The notes: generated by a model from the sequence alone, not told the origin. Shown: positions 1 through 9,906, counted from the stretch's first letter. The stretch: 64,000 nt of DNA from Edaphobacter aggregans DSM 19364 (GCF_000745965.1 NZ_KN050790.1:21084-85083); one strand, 5' to 3'. Numbers and translations: made by a program.

Positions 1-2
1 CC

Positions 3-1088
3 GCCAATTGGTGGACACAAGGACAGAATCCAGCCACGAACAACGGCGGTTCGGGTAGCGGTGAACCTTGGACCTCCAATGGCACTTGCAGCGGTGGCGG
101 CACGGGAACTGGCAGCGGTGGTGGTACCAGTACCGGCGGTGGAGCTGGAACCGGCGGCTCTACTCCTCCTGCTGCTACCGGAGCCCTCTTTGCGCCTTAT
201 GTGGACATGGGTCTCACCAACGCTGAACAGCTCGTCTCCCTGCAGCAGCAATCGGGATTTAAAGCCGTGACTCTCGCATTCCTTGTCGCCTCCGGCAGTG
301 GATGCCAGGCAGGCTGGGGCGGGCTCGGCGGCACGTTACCAACCGATACGTTCCCCAACGGTACTTCGATTCAGTCGATTGTGCAAAGCCTGAAGGCGGC
401 CGGAGTTCAGGTCATCATCTCCTTCGGGGGCGCCAACGGAACAGAACCGGCCCTTGCATGCGGTAACGCGTCGAGCTTGCAGGCGCTGTATCAATCCGTA
501 ATCAACCGCTATGGCGTCACCATGTTAGATTTCGACATTGAAGGGGCCGCCACTACCGACCAGGCGTCGATCACCCGGCGGGACCAGGCAGTGGTTGCTC
601 TCAAGAATGCCAATCCCGGGCTCGTTATCTCCTATACGCTGCCCGTATTGCCTACAGGGCTGATCGACAGCGGCGTCAACATTCTTAAGAGCGCCAAAGC
701 CGACGGCCTTGCACTCAACACGGTCAACATCATGGCTATGGACTATGGATCCAGCGTCGACAACGGAGGCAAAATGGGGCTCGACGCCATTGACGCGGCA
801 CAGGCCACAGCTTCCCAGATTGCCGCTGCTGGCTTGACGTCGAGCGTCGGCATCACGCCGATGATAGGTGTCAACGACACAAATACGGAGATCTTCCAAC
901 TCAGCGACGCCCAGACTGTGCTCAACTTCGCCGAGTCGACCAGTTATATCGGACGGCTCTCCATCTGGTCACTGGCACGCGACAACGGCAGTTGCCCCGG
1001 GCAGACCTGGGCTTCGCCCACCTGCAGCGGCGTCAGCCAGAATAATTTCCAATTTATAGAGAACTTTAACGCGTTTAATTCACGGTGA
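3..1088 (+). CDS. Secreted GH18 chitinase, 5' end outside window
   Basis: The reading frame is open from the window edge, so the signal peptide and true start are missing. The visible N-terminal part (ANWWTQGQNP...EPWT) resembles a small chitin-binding module (CBM5/12 type). A long Gly/Thr/Ser linker follows to about base 180. A GH18 barrel then begins near FAPYVDMG. The segment MLDFDIEG fits the GH18 catalytic signature DxxDxDxE, its Glu being the expected proton donor. The family hydrolyses beta-1,4 bonds in chitin, with substrate-assisted catalysis. Module order CBM-linker-GH18 is usual for extracellular bacterial chitinases. The gene stands alone, with a strong hairpin directly behind it. 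Substrate could also be a chitin-like glycan; the fold assignment is more certain than the substrate. Confidence 0.88.
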   Translation, partial: ANWWTQGQNPATNNGGSGSGEPWTSNGTCSGGGTGTGSGGGTSTGGGAGTGGSTPPAATGALFAPYVDMGLTNAEQLVSLQQQSGFKAVTLAFLVASGSGCQAGWGGLGGTLPTDTFPNGTSIQSIVQSLKAAGVQVIISFGGANGTEPALACGNASSLQALYQSVINRYGVTMLDFDIEGAATTDQASITRRDQAVVALKNANPGLVISYTLPVLPTGLIDSGVNILKSAKADGLALNTVNIMAMDYGSSVDNGGKMGLDAIDAAQATASQIAAAGLTSSVGITPMIGVNDTNTEIFQLSDAQTVLNFAESTSYIGRLSIWSLARDNGSCPGQTWASPTCSGVSQNNFQFIENFNAFNSR

Positions 1089-1094
1089 TACTGC

Positions 1095-1130
1095 GATATG
1101 GCCGGGTCAGAACTTTGGCCCGGCCATATC
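1095..1130 (+). terminator. Hairpin after chitinase gene
   Basis: A perfect 12-bp inverted repeat, GATATGGCCGGG and CCCGGCCATATC, encloses a 12-base loop seven bases after the chitinase stop codon. There is no T run behind it, so it is a stable 3' hairpin that may stop or protect the transcript rather than a textbook intrinsic terminator. Confidence 0.6.
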
Positions 1131-1371
1131 ATCCGAGTAACGAGGCCATGATAGAGGACAAGGCATCGACCAGTTTAGTGCGCAAGACTTTCTCTGCGTT
1201 TGCCTGGGAAGGTTATTTGGCGTGCGGCTGACAGTTTGATCAGTTGGCTTTTCCAACGAAATATCTTCCCTCACATGCAGCGCCAACTACGCCTCTTGCC
1301 TAGAAAAGATGTCGTGGGTGAGTTGCTACAACTCTTATCTAACTGAATCAACGAAAAAGGAGTCTCTTCTT

Positions 1372-2697
1372 ATGGCAGAGCTGAATATTCGAAAAGACCA
1401 GTTGCGCCGGTGGTTTCGTCGCACATCAATAACCACAGTGGGAGTTGTCGCGATGCTACTGTTTGCAGGTCTAGACAGCCTTTACGCCCAAACGTGGAGC
1501 CTCTCGTGGAGCGAGGAGTTCAATGCACCCTCGGGGACCGCTCCCAGCTCCAGCAATTGGAATTTTGTTACCGGCGGGAATCAGCCGAACGGCGAAATTG
1601 AAGTCTATTGCGCTCCCTACTCGAATGTCTGGCCCTGCACAGCAAACAACACGAATGAGTATCAGGACGGCAACGGCAACTTGGTCATTAAAGCAATCAA
1701 CAACAACGGGACATGGACCTCGGGCCGCATGAATAGCTCTGGCAAACGTAGCTTTCAGTACGGCCGCATCGAGGCGCGCATGAAATTGCAAGTGGGCGAC
1801 GGTTTTTGGCCCGCTTTCTGGATGCAGGGTACCAATGGACAGCAGTGGCCGGCGAATGGCGAACAGGACATCATGGAATGGGTGCAAGGCTATGGGCCGA
1901 ATGTAACCTCGTCAACGATTCATGGGCCCGGTTACTCCGGCGCAAATGGAATTGGCAGCCAGTTTACCTTTCCCAACGGAGGTCGTATCGATGATGGCCA
2001 ATACCACACCTATGGTGTCATTTGGACTGAGAACAAGATGCAGTACTACCGCGACAATCCCTCACAACCATTTTTCACCGTCACTCCAGCGAGTATCCCC
2101 AGTGGTGATCAGTGGGTTTACAACCAACCCTTCTATTTGCTTTTGAACTTTGCTATTGGGGGAGGCGGTTTCCCGGGCTACACCGATTCAAGCACTCCAA
2201 ATCCGGGAACGATGTTGGTTGACTATGTTCGAGTTTATCAGTCGTCATCGTTGATCAACTCAGGCGCTTGGTATACCGTCTCCAACGAGAACAGTGGTGC
2301 CTGCGTAGATGACCAAAATTGGAGTACGTCAGACGGAGCTATCGTGCAACAGTGGTCCTGTGGAGGTAGCCAGAACAACCAGCAGTGGCAGTTTACTCCG
2401 ACTGACAGCGGTTATTTCAAAGTGACGAATCGGAATGCTGGCCATGTGTGGGACGTAACCGGCGGTCCCGGAGCCACTGCTATCGGAACGAAGATCCAAT
2501 TGTGGAGCTATGGTGGAGGAACGAACCAGCAGTGGATGCCGGTCTCGCTGGGTAACGGCAGATATAAATTCGTTGCTCGCAACAGTGGACTCTGCCTGGA
2601 TGTACCGTCCGCCTCAACAGCGAATGGTGTCCAGTTGCAGCAGTACACCTGTAATGGGACCGCTGCGCAGGCATTCGTGTTAACACAACAACCCTGA
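1372..2697 (+). CDS. Secreted GH16 beta-glucanase with ricin-type lectin domain
   Basis: A 441-residue exported enzyme. The start ATG follows AAGGAG at a good distance; an upstream in-frame ATG at 1309 lacks such a site. Residues 1-40 form a long signal peptide ending LYAQ. GH16 spans about 41-290, with the catalytic signature GEQDIMEW at 163-170 (nucleophile Glu164, Asp166, acid/base Glu169). This family cuts beta-1,3 or beta-1,3/1,4 glucans, agarose or related glycans. Residues about 298-441 are a ricin-type beta-trefoil with three repeats carrying NQQW-like QxW motifs, expected to bind sugar. Together with the chitinase upstream it suggests attack on fungal cell walls. The exact glucan specificity cannot be read from the sequence. 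Confidence 0.9.
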   Translation: MAELNIRKDQLRRWFRRTSITTVGVVAMLLFAGLDSLYAQTWSLSWSEEFNAPSGTAPSSSNWNFVTGGNQPNGEIEVYCAPYSNVWPCTANNTNEYQDGNGNLVIKAINNNGTWTSGRMNSSGKRSFQYGRIEARMKLQVGDGFWPAFWMQGTNGQQWPANGEQDIMEWVQGYGPNVTSSTIHGPGYSGANGIGSQFTFPNGGRIDDGQYHTYGVIWTENKMQYYRDNPSQPFFTVTPASIPSGDQWVYNQPFYLLLNFAIGGGGFPGYTDSSTPNPGTMLVDYVRVYQSSSLINSGAWYTVSNENSGACVDDQNWSTSDGAIVQQWSCGGSQNNQQWQFTPTDSGYFKVTNRNAGHVWDVTGGPGATAIGTKIQLWSYGGGTNQQWMPVSLGNGRYKFVARNSGLCLDVPSASTANGVQLQQYTCNGTAAQAFVLTQQP

Positions 2698-2867
2698 TCG
2701 CACGATGACCGGGGTGTTGAGGAATGATCGACGCGATTTCTCGACACCCCGTATGCGGTGAGTACAGATTTCGTGGTTTGCGCGCGCAGAACTTGCTTGC
2801 ATGCAAGTAGTGCCGGCATCACGAGTGAGGTTCGTCGCCGACGGTACCAGAAGCAACTGCCGAGCGC

Positions 2868-3045
2868 GCTGTTCGCGGCCCGGACTGAGCCAGACCGGCT
2901 ACGTTAAGGCCGTCACTATCATGAGCCTGGAAGACGTGCTGAAGGCGCTCGAGAACGATAACGGGGAGCGCCGCGATCCGGAGAAATATCACTTCACGGT
3001 ATTCGGCACGCCGTCCGGCATGGGAACTTGGGGCTGGCGAAGCAG
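2868..3045 (+). pseudogene. Fragment of a DUF3500-family gene
   Basis: An in-frame stretch reads SLEDVLKALEND, then RRDPEKYHFTVFG and TPSGMGTWGWR. This matches my memory of DUF3500 proteins, where a phrase like FGTPS..GTWGWR is followed by a conserved EGHH segment. The EGHH part and everything after it are absent and the frame ends soon after. I read it as an internal scrap of a longer gene, stranded beside other broken elements. The function of the parent family is not established. Confidence 0.5.
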
Positions 3046-3627
3046 GTCCACTACCTGTTTCGGTTGATACCTCTTTCCAGTGTCTCTCTTATTCACTGGT
3101 ACAAATCAAAGTCAAATGCACCTGCCATGTTTATGAAGTGTGATCCAGCACGCAAAGGTGCTCGACATCTGCCAAGCTTAGCAATTCCTGCCTCCCGAGC
3201 TGTCACTCGCACGTCATTAAGCATCCGCAATACGCCACCAAAATATTTGGAAGCGTCGCAAGTGGAAAGGGTCCCGATGAATCCTGCCCATCGCTTTCTA
3301 TATCGCGCGGCCGAACACACTTGCAATTTTACTTCGGAGCAGCAGTAACCTAGCCAAGGTAATTGCCTTCAACTCGTCGGCGCGTCGAAGGCACAAATCA
3401 CCTTCTTCTGGGTTTAGTAGCTGCCTGAGTTGCTTAGTTCGCTCGACCGTCAACTGGGCCATCTTCATCGCTCTACACATCGGTAGTTCGAACCATACGC
3501 TTGCTGCTTGTCCTTTTGGTAATAAAGGGAATCTAGATCAGCATCTCGGAATTTGATCCAGGCTTCCTGGGCAAGCTTCAGTTTCTCGACAAATTCAATG
3601 AGCCAACCATTTGATGGGAAGAGCCCG
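3046..3627. other. Intergenic stretch, no recognised gene
   Basis: Only short open frames occur here on either strand (for example 3298-3480 on the minus strand, Leu/Arg-rich). None has a recognisable domain or a good ribosome binding site. The stretch joins two gene fragments and is probably junction debris. Confidence 0.5.
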
Positions 3628-3878
3628 ATGAAGAAGGCAAAGCCGTTTTGTATTTCGAAGAAGGAGGTCTGGGAGGCGTATCAGCGGGTGAAAGCGAATA
3701 AGGGGCAGCAGGATCGATGGACAGACAATCGAGGATTTTGAAAGGAAGCTGAAGAAGAATCTTTACAAGATCTCGAATCGAATGGCATCGGGCAGCTACT
3801 TTCCACCCCCAGTCAGGACAGTGAAGATACCGAAGAAGAGTGGTGGAGAAAGAAGTCTGGGAATTCCAACTGTGGTTT
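3628..3878 (+). pseudogene. Group II intron reverse transcriptase, N-terminal fragment
   Basis: The first frame reads MKKAKPFCISKKEVWEAYQR and VKANKG, the typical N-terminus of group II intron-encoded proteins (RT0 region). After a frameshift near 3690 the match resumes as IEDFERKLKKNLYKIS, then GSYFPPPVRTVKIPKK and GERSLGIPTV, the RT0/RT1 part. The palm, maturase and endonuclease domains are missing. The match stops where the minus-strand recombinase remnant begins, so the intron was cut by a later insertion or deletion. No intact catalytic RNA could be traced around it. Confidence 0.82.
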
Positions 3879-4765
3879 CATAATGCACCTCCCTCTGGAT
3901 GTGTTGAGGATCCGGTGTGGATCCGGTTTGAGTTACGTACCCAGTCTCGAAGCTTCTGTTGGTCCATTTCACTGAGCGTGATCCAGTATGGGGATCCCGC
4001 GTTAAGCTTGCGTGCCTGCACAATCGCGTTCTGGATCCAGTAGTAGACCACATGATCGCTGACTCCGAATAGTTGTGCGACCTGTTGGACGGTCAGCTCT
4101 TCGGGCTTTTTGAACACAGGAGGGGGATTCCATAACGAAAGCGAATCCACTGGATGATCGACCTCGTGTATGGCTTTCCCGTGATGCTGGTATGCCCTTG
4201 CTGGTTGAATTGGTGAGCGATTTCGGCGTCCTGAAGATGCTGAGCCATATCTCGGACACGATCGACGACTTCGGCGGGATATCGCATGCGATCCGCGATG
4301 TTGGGCGGGATCTGAAGCGTGAGGTCGGTTGAGGCATTCCCCTGCCAGCGAATGTGGACCGAAAGCTGCTTGGGTGCGGACTTCTCGACGGTAATATCCT
4401 TGATAAGCAGTCGCAGCATCCGCTTGCGACCTTGGGCCTGTGTGGTGGGCGCATGCCACAACTTCGGCAGATCTTTGGCCAGGGCGAGGACCTTCGCCTT
4501 TTGCTCTGGGGTTGCAACTCGTGCGTGCTGGCGCTGAAACTCCGCGGCTTGTTGTTTGAGTTCTTCCAGCTGAAGCAGTGCAGCATTCCAGCGCCGTTCT
4601 AATGTGGCTGCAACAAGCCGCTGGGCGGGATCGACTTCCTGATATCGCCTTTCGGCCAGCTCCGCTTCATACTCGGCGCGCTCGAGCCGCATCTGCCACT
4701 GGCGTCCAACGGTGTGATCCCGCACTTCTAACTCCTGGAGTGCCACATTATGCTTCAAGAATCGA
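3878..4765 (-). pseudogene. Large serine recombinase, C-terminal remnant with frameshift
   Basis: On the minus strand the region from about 4760 down encodes a coiled-coil/beta-ribbon segment (VRDHTVGRQWQMRLERAEYE, later LEELKQQAAEFQ) followed by KRMLRLLIKDITVEK. These are typical of the C-terminal half of resolvase-like recombinases. The frame breaks at a run of five C (4122-4126 on plus) and continues in the next frame with a helix-turn-helix, LTVQQVAQLFGVSDHVVYYW. The N-terminal catalytic domain with its active Ser is absent, so the gene cannot be active. It is fused upstream to an IS110 fragment on the same strand. Confidence 0.72.
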
Positions 4766-4918
4766 GCCAATGTCTTCACACGCAGACTGAAAGCAAAGCT
4801 GTTGATCTCGATCAGCGCTGACGGCGACGTATAACTCACTCGCGCCCACATCGATCCCGGCTGCATCCGGATGCAATATCGGCAGTGTGTCGCTTCTTTT
4901 GTTGCCCTTCTTGGCCAT
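4765..4918 (-). pseudogene. IS110-family transposase, N-terminal fragment
   Basis: Starting from an ATG at 4918 the minus strand reads MAKKGNKRSDTLPILHPDA, then AGIDVGASELYVAVSADRD. This is the characteristic start of IS110-type (DEDD/RuvC-like) transposases; the Asp in AGIDVGA is the first catalytic acid. After about 40 residues the match fades and meets a stop (TAA) near 4753. The serine-recombinase-like remnant overlaps in another frame. The rest of the transposase is missing. Confidence 0.65.
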
Positions 4919-5180
4919 TTGCTCCGCCGATCATGCCGACCGGATGCCCGGGGCGCGGTCACAGAGCAAACTCCCAATCGAGATCGTCGCCGGAAACTGG
5001 CAAACGTCATCACATGTCTGTACGCAACCCCAGACCCACGCTTATCGGTCGGGCTTCTAACCGAGCACCAATGTCGGCTCGGGCTGTAGCTGTCATCCGA
5101 CCGGCACCATACATCATCGCTCAGCCTCGCGTTCCTTTCCATCCTGTCTGACCAAGGCCCTCCATCCCAGAAGGCTTGCC
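4919..5180 (-). other. Probable IS110 upstream noncoding segment
   Basis: This stretch lies directly upstream of the IS110 start on the same strand and has no convincing gene. In IS110 elements the noncoding end before the transposase can encode a structured guide (bridge) RNA. Whether this remnant holds one cannot be told by eye. Confidence 0.3.
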
Positions 5181-5313
5181 ACAACGTGGGTCGTCTCCCA
5201 ATGGAAACAAGACGCGGAAAGAGTCCGGATGCCTGTCACCTAAAAGTGTGGGTTTTGAAATGTGCTGCATCCCATGGCTCGAGAATCACTACCCGTCGCC
5301 CTGGATAGGCGCT

Positions 5314-6216
5314 ATGCGGACCTTGGCTGTATACATAGCTATGACCTTCCTGCGCCGCGTCGTAACGCTCTCTCGCAGCAGCAAGTTTGGCCGGTATCTC
5401 GAGGCCAGATGCGCGAGGTACGCCTTTGGGACGATTCAAGCGTTCATCGCTTTGCTGGTGCTGTTGTCGCTGGTGGATCCATTGCGGGCCTTCGCGGCGA
5501 ATCCGGACCTGGAGACTGCGTTGACTGGCTCGCGCAAGCGTATTGAGAGATTGGACTACCGCGTGACCGGGCGACTCACACGGGTGGAAGGCAATGGCAC
5601 GCGCACGAGCTACAAGTTTGCCGCCAAGGCTCACTGGTTTCCCGATGGTCTGCGTCTGTTATGCGAGATAGCGGGGCCTGCCTCCGCGAAGACGAGCCTT
5701 CTTCTGCATATGAGCGTGAACGGGCACGTAACCATCGAGGCAGTACTTCCTGGCGAGACAGCCGCCAGCGTGTTGCCATTCGAACGTTGGAACGACCGAC
5801 TCGTGGGAACAGACTTCTCCTATGAAGACATGGTAGAGAGCTGGTTCTTCTGGAAGAATCAGGAACTCCTGGCACCGGAGAGATGCGGCGCGCGGGATTG
5901 CTTTGTCCTTAAGAGCATGTCCAGCGCTCAGGACCGGACTTACTATGATTCGGTGACATCGTGGATTGACCGCGGCATCTTTTTCCCTGTGCATGTGGTG
6001 AAGACGCTTCGTGGGACGGGAGGGCAGAAGGAGTTCATTTACTATGGGCTGCGGCAGACCGACGGCGTTTGGTCTGCGTCGCGAGTGGAGGCAAATCTGC
6101 AGGGCAAGCCCGGCTCCTCGATGCTTGTAATCGAAAGGGGCTCGGGAAGGGCAAAACTTGGACTCAAGGACTTTGATATCAGCCAGTCCAGCGCTCAGGG
6201 AAAGAAAGTGAAATAA
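5314..6216 (+). CDS. LolA-like outer-membrane lipoprotein-sorting domain protein
   Basis: About 300 residues. Start is uncertain between ATG 5314 and ATG 5341; both leave a long basic N-terminus before a hydrophobic segment (AFIALLVLLSLVDPLRAFAA), probably a signal peptide or anchor. The mature part has the beta-rich pattern of the LolA-like/TP0789 family (TALTGSRKRIERLDYRVTG, then FPDGLRLLCEI, and a C-terminal KDFDIS). Such proteins are often encoded beside MMPL/RND exporters and may move lipids or lipoproteins between membranes. Here an MMPL exporter gene lies convergently 66 bp away, which supports a shared task but not a shared transcript. Confidence 0.68.
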   Translation: MRTLAVYIAMTFLRRVVTLSRSSKFGRYLEARCARYAFGTIQAFIALLVLLSLVDPLRAFAANPDLETALTGSRKRIERLDYRVTGRLTRVEGNGTRTSYKFAAKAHWFPDGLRLLCEIAGPASAKTSLLLHMSVNGHVTIEAVLPGETAASVLPFERWNDRLVGTDFSYEDMVESWFFWKNQELLAPERCGARDCFVLKSMSSAQDRTYYDSVTSWIDRGIFFPVHVVKTLRGTGGQKEFIYYGLRQTDGVWSASRVEANLQGKPGSSMLVIERGSGRAKLGLKDFDISQSSAQGKKVK

Positions 6217-6282
6217 ATCGAATCGCTTAACAGGCTGTTGCGAGGAGCTCTGCTGCGATTGGAGTATCCACGGTGCTCGCCG

Positions 6283-8556
6283 TTATGGGACATGCTCCTT
6301 TTCAGACGTTGCCGGGGCTCCATGTAAGCCAAGGGGCCACCAATTCCAGTCGCCGGCAAGTTGCAATAGTGCCGGCCCGACGACCATCCGCACCACTGTG
6401 GCATCAATGAACACGGCTACCGCGAGCGTAAAACCCAGCATTTGGATGACCAGAAAGCCTCCCAGGGTGAATGCGGTGAAGATGGCAATCATGATTGCGG
6501 CGGCGCTCGTGATGAGGCCGGCGGTTCGGGCCAGGCCCTCGATCACGGCTGATTCCTCGGATAGACCGCGCCGCCGTTCTTCGAGGACTCGGGCTACCAG
6601 GAAGACCTCATAGTCCATGCTCAATCCGAAGACGATGGCAAACGAGAGAATCGGCACGATCGGGAATACGGTGCCGGTTGGTCCGTCGAGCCCAAAGAGC
6701 TTGCTGCCGTGGCCTTCCTGAAAGACGAGAACTAACGCACCAAATGAGGCTCCGACTGAGAGCAGATTGAGCAGGATTGCTTTTACAGCCGCAAAGAAAG
6801 AACGCAGCCCGATCAGGAGCGCCAGCAAGCTCCCCAATACGACGTCAACGACCACCTTGGGCAAGCGTTCCTTCACTACAGAGTCATAATCTGCATTGAG
6901 TGCGGGAATGCCTCCGACGCGCAGCACTGCGCCGGGAACTCCGGTTATCGCCGCGACATCGGAGGAACGCACCTCTCTGACCCATCGAATCTGTTCGCTG
7001 GGTGAAAGATTGGCGGTTGGCAGTAACTCAATCAAGGTAGCTTGCCCATCGCTGCGCAGAAGACTCTTGCGGATCGGCTCGGGCACATCCTTGATAGCAT
7101 CCGCAGCGTCAGCCATTCCCGTGAGGGTCGGAAGAGATAAGACCTCCTGCGCTCTGGGATCGCTCTGGAAGCGTTCGGTCAAGCGGCTGACGGCAAGCCA
7201 TCCGGCCGGCGAGAGCGGCGGAGACTGGGGCGGCAACTCCAGGATCACTCGGAGGGACTCCACAATACCCGATCGCCCCATGCCTTGAAGGGTATGCAGT
7301 GCCTGGACCGACTCGGCTGCGGCCGGGAGCGAGTCATGGTCAGGAAGCCCGGGCGAGATTCTGCGAGCCTGGAATGCAAGGATCAGTAGCGGAATCCCGG
7401 CGACAAGCAGAGCTGTGAGGGGGCGGCGAGTTACGAGGCTGCCCCATCGCACCCACCGCTCACTCGCCAGACGGAGGTTGTGCGGCGTTTTGCGCCGTCT
7501 GGCGGGAAGACGCACTCTGGCGGCATTGATGCGATGCCCTAGCAGACCAAGGACCCAAGGCAAGATGAAAGTGCACAGCATGACACTGAAAGCGGTTACG
7601 AGGAGGCCAGCTATCCCGATGGAGCGCAGTTCGCTGATGGGCACCGTCAGAAGCGCTGAAAATCCGATTGCAACCGTCGTGGCCGAGATGATCAGCGTGC
7701 GCCCTGCTTGCCCGGCGGCAATATCGGCAGCCTGGCCGGGATCAAGTCCCTCGGCCAATGCTTCGCGAAACCGGCTCACCATCAGCAACGCATAATCGAT
7801 ACCCAAACCAAGGCCGAGCATGGTTGCCAGATTCTGCACCAGAATCGACAGGTGCAGATAGTTTGCGAGTAGCGCAGCCGCACCCAACGCCATCGAGATT
7901 GAGAGCACTCCAACTCCCAGTGGCAATAGTGCAGCAACAAGACTTCCGAAGGCCAGCAACAGCAGCAGGAGAGTCACCGGCAGCGCTCGTTTCTCGGCAT
8001 GGTTGACGTCATCTGCACTGACCTTGCGAAGATCGAAGTTCAGTGGCGTTTCACCCGTGATCTCCAGTTTGATATTGGGGTATTGCGACCGAAGCTGAGC
8101 TTCCATCCAGTCTGCTCTTGCCCTCAGTCTGGGGACCAACGCCTCGACCGATTCATCGTGCGGGTCCAACCCGACGATGATCAAGGCTCCGCCATTGTTC
8201 CCAGTGAAGAGAGGATCTGGCCAATCGATACTCGATACGGCACCGTACACTCCAGGCACACTCCGCAATGAACTGGTTAAGAAGCCCAACACATCTGCGC
8301 CTTTTGCTGAATCCGGATCAGGAATACCGCTTATCACCAGAATCAGGCGGTGGGCGTAGGTCGACTGGAAACGCTGCGCCAGTTCCAGGTCGACTTTTTC
8401 GGACTCTCCGCCCTTGATGTGAACCGTTGTCTCCAGGCGTTGTTCGACATTGTGGGAAAAGGGCAGCAGCGCAAGCGCCATGACAAACCCCGACGTCGCC
8501 AGCCAGAATCGGCCGCGAGCGGCACCACGGCCCGTGTTCGAGCTTGGGATTCCCAT
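6283..8556 (-). CDS. MMPL/RND-family exporter
   Basis: A 757-residue membrane protein counted from ATG at 8556; the frame is open further upstream but that part is not hydrophobic or conserved. It has the RND architecture: a first membrane helix (GFVMALALLPFS), a periplasmic domain with DPHDESVEALVPRL, a block of helices with LGIDYALLMVSRFREAL (about residues 255-275), a second periplasmic domain, and a second helix block with GLSMDYEVFLVARVLEERR. These two segments are the MMPL signature with conserved GxxxDY. The family uses proton motive force to export lipids, hopanoids or drugs. Substrate is unknown; the convergent LolA-like gene hints at a lipid or lipoprotein role. Confidence 0.88.
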   Translation of the reverse strand: MGIPSSNTGRGAARGRFWLATSGFVMALALLPFSHNVEQRLETTVHIKGGESEKVDLELAQRFQSTYAHRLILVISGIPDPDSAKGADVLGFLTSSLRSVPGVYGAVSSIDWPDPLFTGNNGGALIIVGLDPHDESVEALVPRLRARADWMEAQLRSQYPNIKLEITGETPLNFDLRKVSADDVNHAEKRALPVTLLLLLLAFGSLVAALLPLGVGVLSISMALGAAALLANYLHLSILVQNLATMLGLGLGIDYALLMVSRFREALAEGLDPGQAADIAAGQAGRTLIISATTVAIGFSALLTVPISELRSIGIAGLLVTAFSVMLCTFILPWVLGLLGHRINAARVRLPARRRKTPHNLRLASERWVRWGSLVTRRPLTALLVAGIPLLILAFQARRISPGLPDHDSLPAAAESVQALHTLQGMGRSGIVESLRVILELPPQSPPLSPAGWLAVSRLTERFQSDPRAQEVLSLPTLTGMADAADAIKDVPEPIRKSLLRSDGQATLIELLPTANLSPSEQIRWVREVRSSDVAAITGVPGAVLRVGGIPALNADYDSVVKERLPKVVVDVVLGSLLALLIGLRSFFAAVKAILLNLLSVGASFGALVLVFQEGHGSKLFGLDGPTGTVFPIVPILSFAIVFGLSMDYEVFLVARVLEERRRGLSEESAVIEGLARTAGLITSAAAIMIAIFTAFTLGGFLVIQMLGFTLAVAVFIDATVVRMVVGPALLQLAGDWNWWPLGLHGAPATSEKEHVP

Positions 8557-8936
8557 GGAAGATCCACGCCGTTTTTGTTCGTCTGAGAGCAATGAAACGA
8601 CTTCGGTGATCGGGCATATCCATGATATAGGGTCAAACTGGATATTTATTGGGTTTGGCCTTGAGCTAAGTAACGATAGATGGGGGAACTGCCCGTTAAG
8701 CCCTTGGCAATCGAGGGACGTGGCTGACGAAGACTTCGCTGTATGATTACCAGCCAATCACTCATCAAGGAAGGAATTAGGAAGCTCAAAGCGGATTAGT
8801 AATGGGAAATGCCGCAGCATTCCACGATAGACCGCTTACGCATTACTGGAGCCTGGCCGACTTTCGGGCACTTCAATATGTGCCCGCGAGATACGGCTCG
8901 TTAGAGGATGTGCGCTGGCGTGTTAGATTGTCCATC
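8557..8936. other. Intergenic stretch upstream of MMPL gene
   Basis: About 380 bases between the MMPL start and a broken exported-protein start. It probably carries the MMPL promoter on the minus strand; no clear -10/-35 pair or operator was recognised. Confidence 0.4.
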
Positions 8937-8996
8937 ATGCGCGCACATACCCTGCCCCTCTCTCTGCTGCTGGCCGGCGGTTTGATCCTCCCTTAG
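8937..8996 (+). pseudogene. Truncated signal-peptide coding fragment
   Basis: The 19-residue reading MRAHTLPLSLLLAGGLILP has the shape of a signal peptide (basic start, hydrophobic core) and then hits a stop exactly where the minus-strand GAF remnant ends. It may be the start of an exported protein whose body was lost by rearrangement. Too short to identify. Confidence 0.3.
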
Positions 8997-9417
8997 CTAA
9001 GCACCCCGATCGGTTTACCTGAGGTGTACAGCGGCAGTCGGCAGAGAGAGCGGTATTCGAAGCCCAGGCGCTTCAATGCTTCCCTGCGCGCCGCGAAGCG
9101 CTCGTCCTGCTTCCGTCGGAGATGAACAGCGGTTGCTTCTGCTGGTACACCCACCAATATGTAGTTTCCTCCATCGAATATCCGGCGGAGGGAACTGCCC
9201 GATTCCGACCGAGTGCCAGAGCACTTCGCTCGAGCCCTCTTTAGAAACCATGAGGTCCAAGAAATCAAAGTCCAGTAGCGGCCGGATCAGCGCGGCAAGA
9301 TTGAACGGCAAGTCGTCGGTTTTTTGACATGCCAGCGACCCGGGGAGGCGCGAAAGGACTTCGAATCTCTTTGCGCATGCGCCGAAGTCGCTCGATGGTG
9401 AGTTCAGGCACATGCAT
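8993..9417 (-). pseudogene. GAF-domain regulator remnant, frameshifted
   Basis: Three minus-strand frames give successive parts of one GAF domain: DLPFNLAALIRPLLDFDFLD and SSEVLWHSVGIGQ, then MEETTYWWVYQQKQPLFISD, then QDERFAARREALKRLGFEYR and LCRLPLYTSGKPIGVLS. In this order they match the N-terminal sensor of sigma-54-dependent or related acidobacterial regulators, where WWVY..QQPL is a common phrase. At least two frameshifts (near 9205 and 9110) and loss of all downstream effector domains make it a pseudogene. Confidence 0.65.
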
Positions 9418-9906
9418 GGTACAGATATCTTAAACACAGCGCTCATCAGGCATTTCCTTGCCACCGGGGTAAAGGGACTGGTAGACCGTGTGGGCACGCC
9501 TCCGGTGGACCGTCGGCCCGCACTATCCCATCTCGAACTCCTGCAAGGGATGGGCCATCCGCAAGCAACTGAAGATCCACGCCGACGAGGGCTTGCTCGT
9601 GCCAGCCGATAGTTCAGTTGATTACGTACCGGCCTCTATCTTTCTCCGCCGCTCGATCCGATCTTAGGAAGAGACAGGTGACGTGGCGAATCGCGGCAGA
9701 TGTTAACCCGTTGGCATCTGGAGCTGGTTGCTTATGAAGCGCGCGGCAGGTGCGCGGTTGAGTATTCAAGCGATTGTCGGGACAAAAATCCACTCCGGCA
9801 TGGCATTTCACATGCAAGGATCCAAGGACAAGAAGGCGCACCCGATGGGGTAGGCGCAACAAGGATCGAGGACGGTGAGCTGGACAAAAGGCCAGCACAC
9901 ACCGTC
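9418..9906. other. Stretch without a recognised gene
   Basis: Open frames here (for example 9700-9906 on plus) lack a ribosome binding site, signal or domain. It holds the upstream region of the small repeat protein gene that starts at 9950. Confidence 0.4.

Noticed and set aside
3093-3480. Two overlapping minus-strand frames between DUF3500 and reverse-transcriptase scraps
   Set aside because: Short, no domain, no ribosome binding site.
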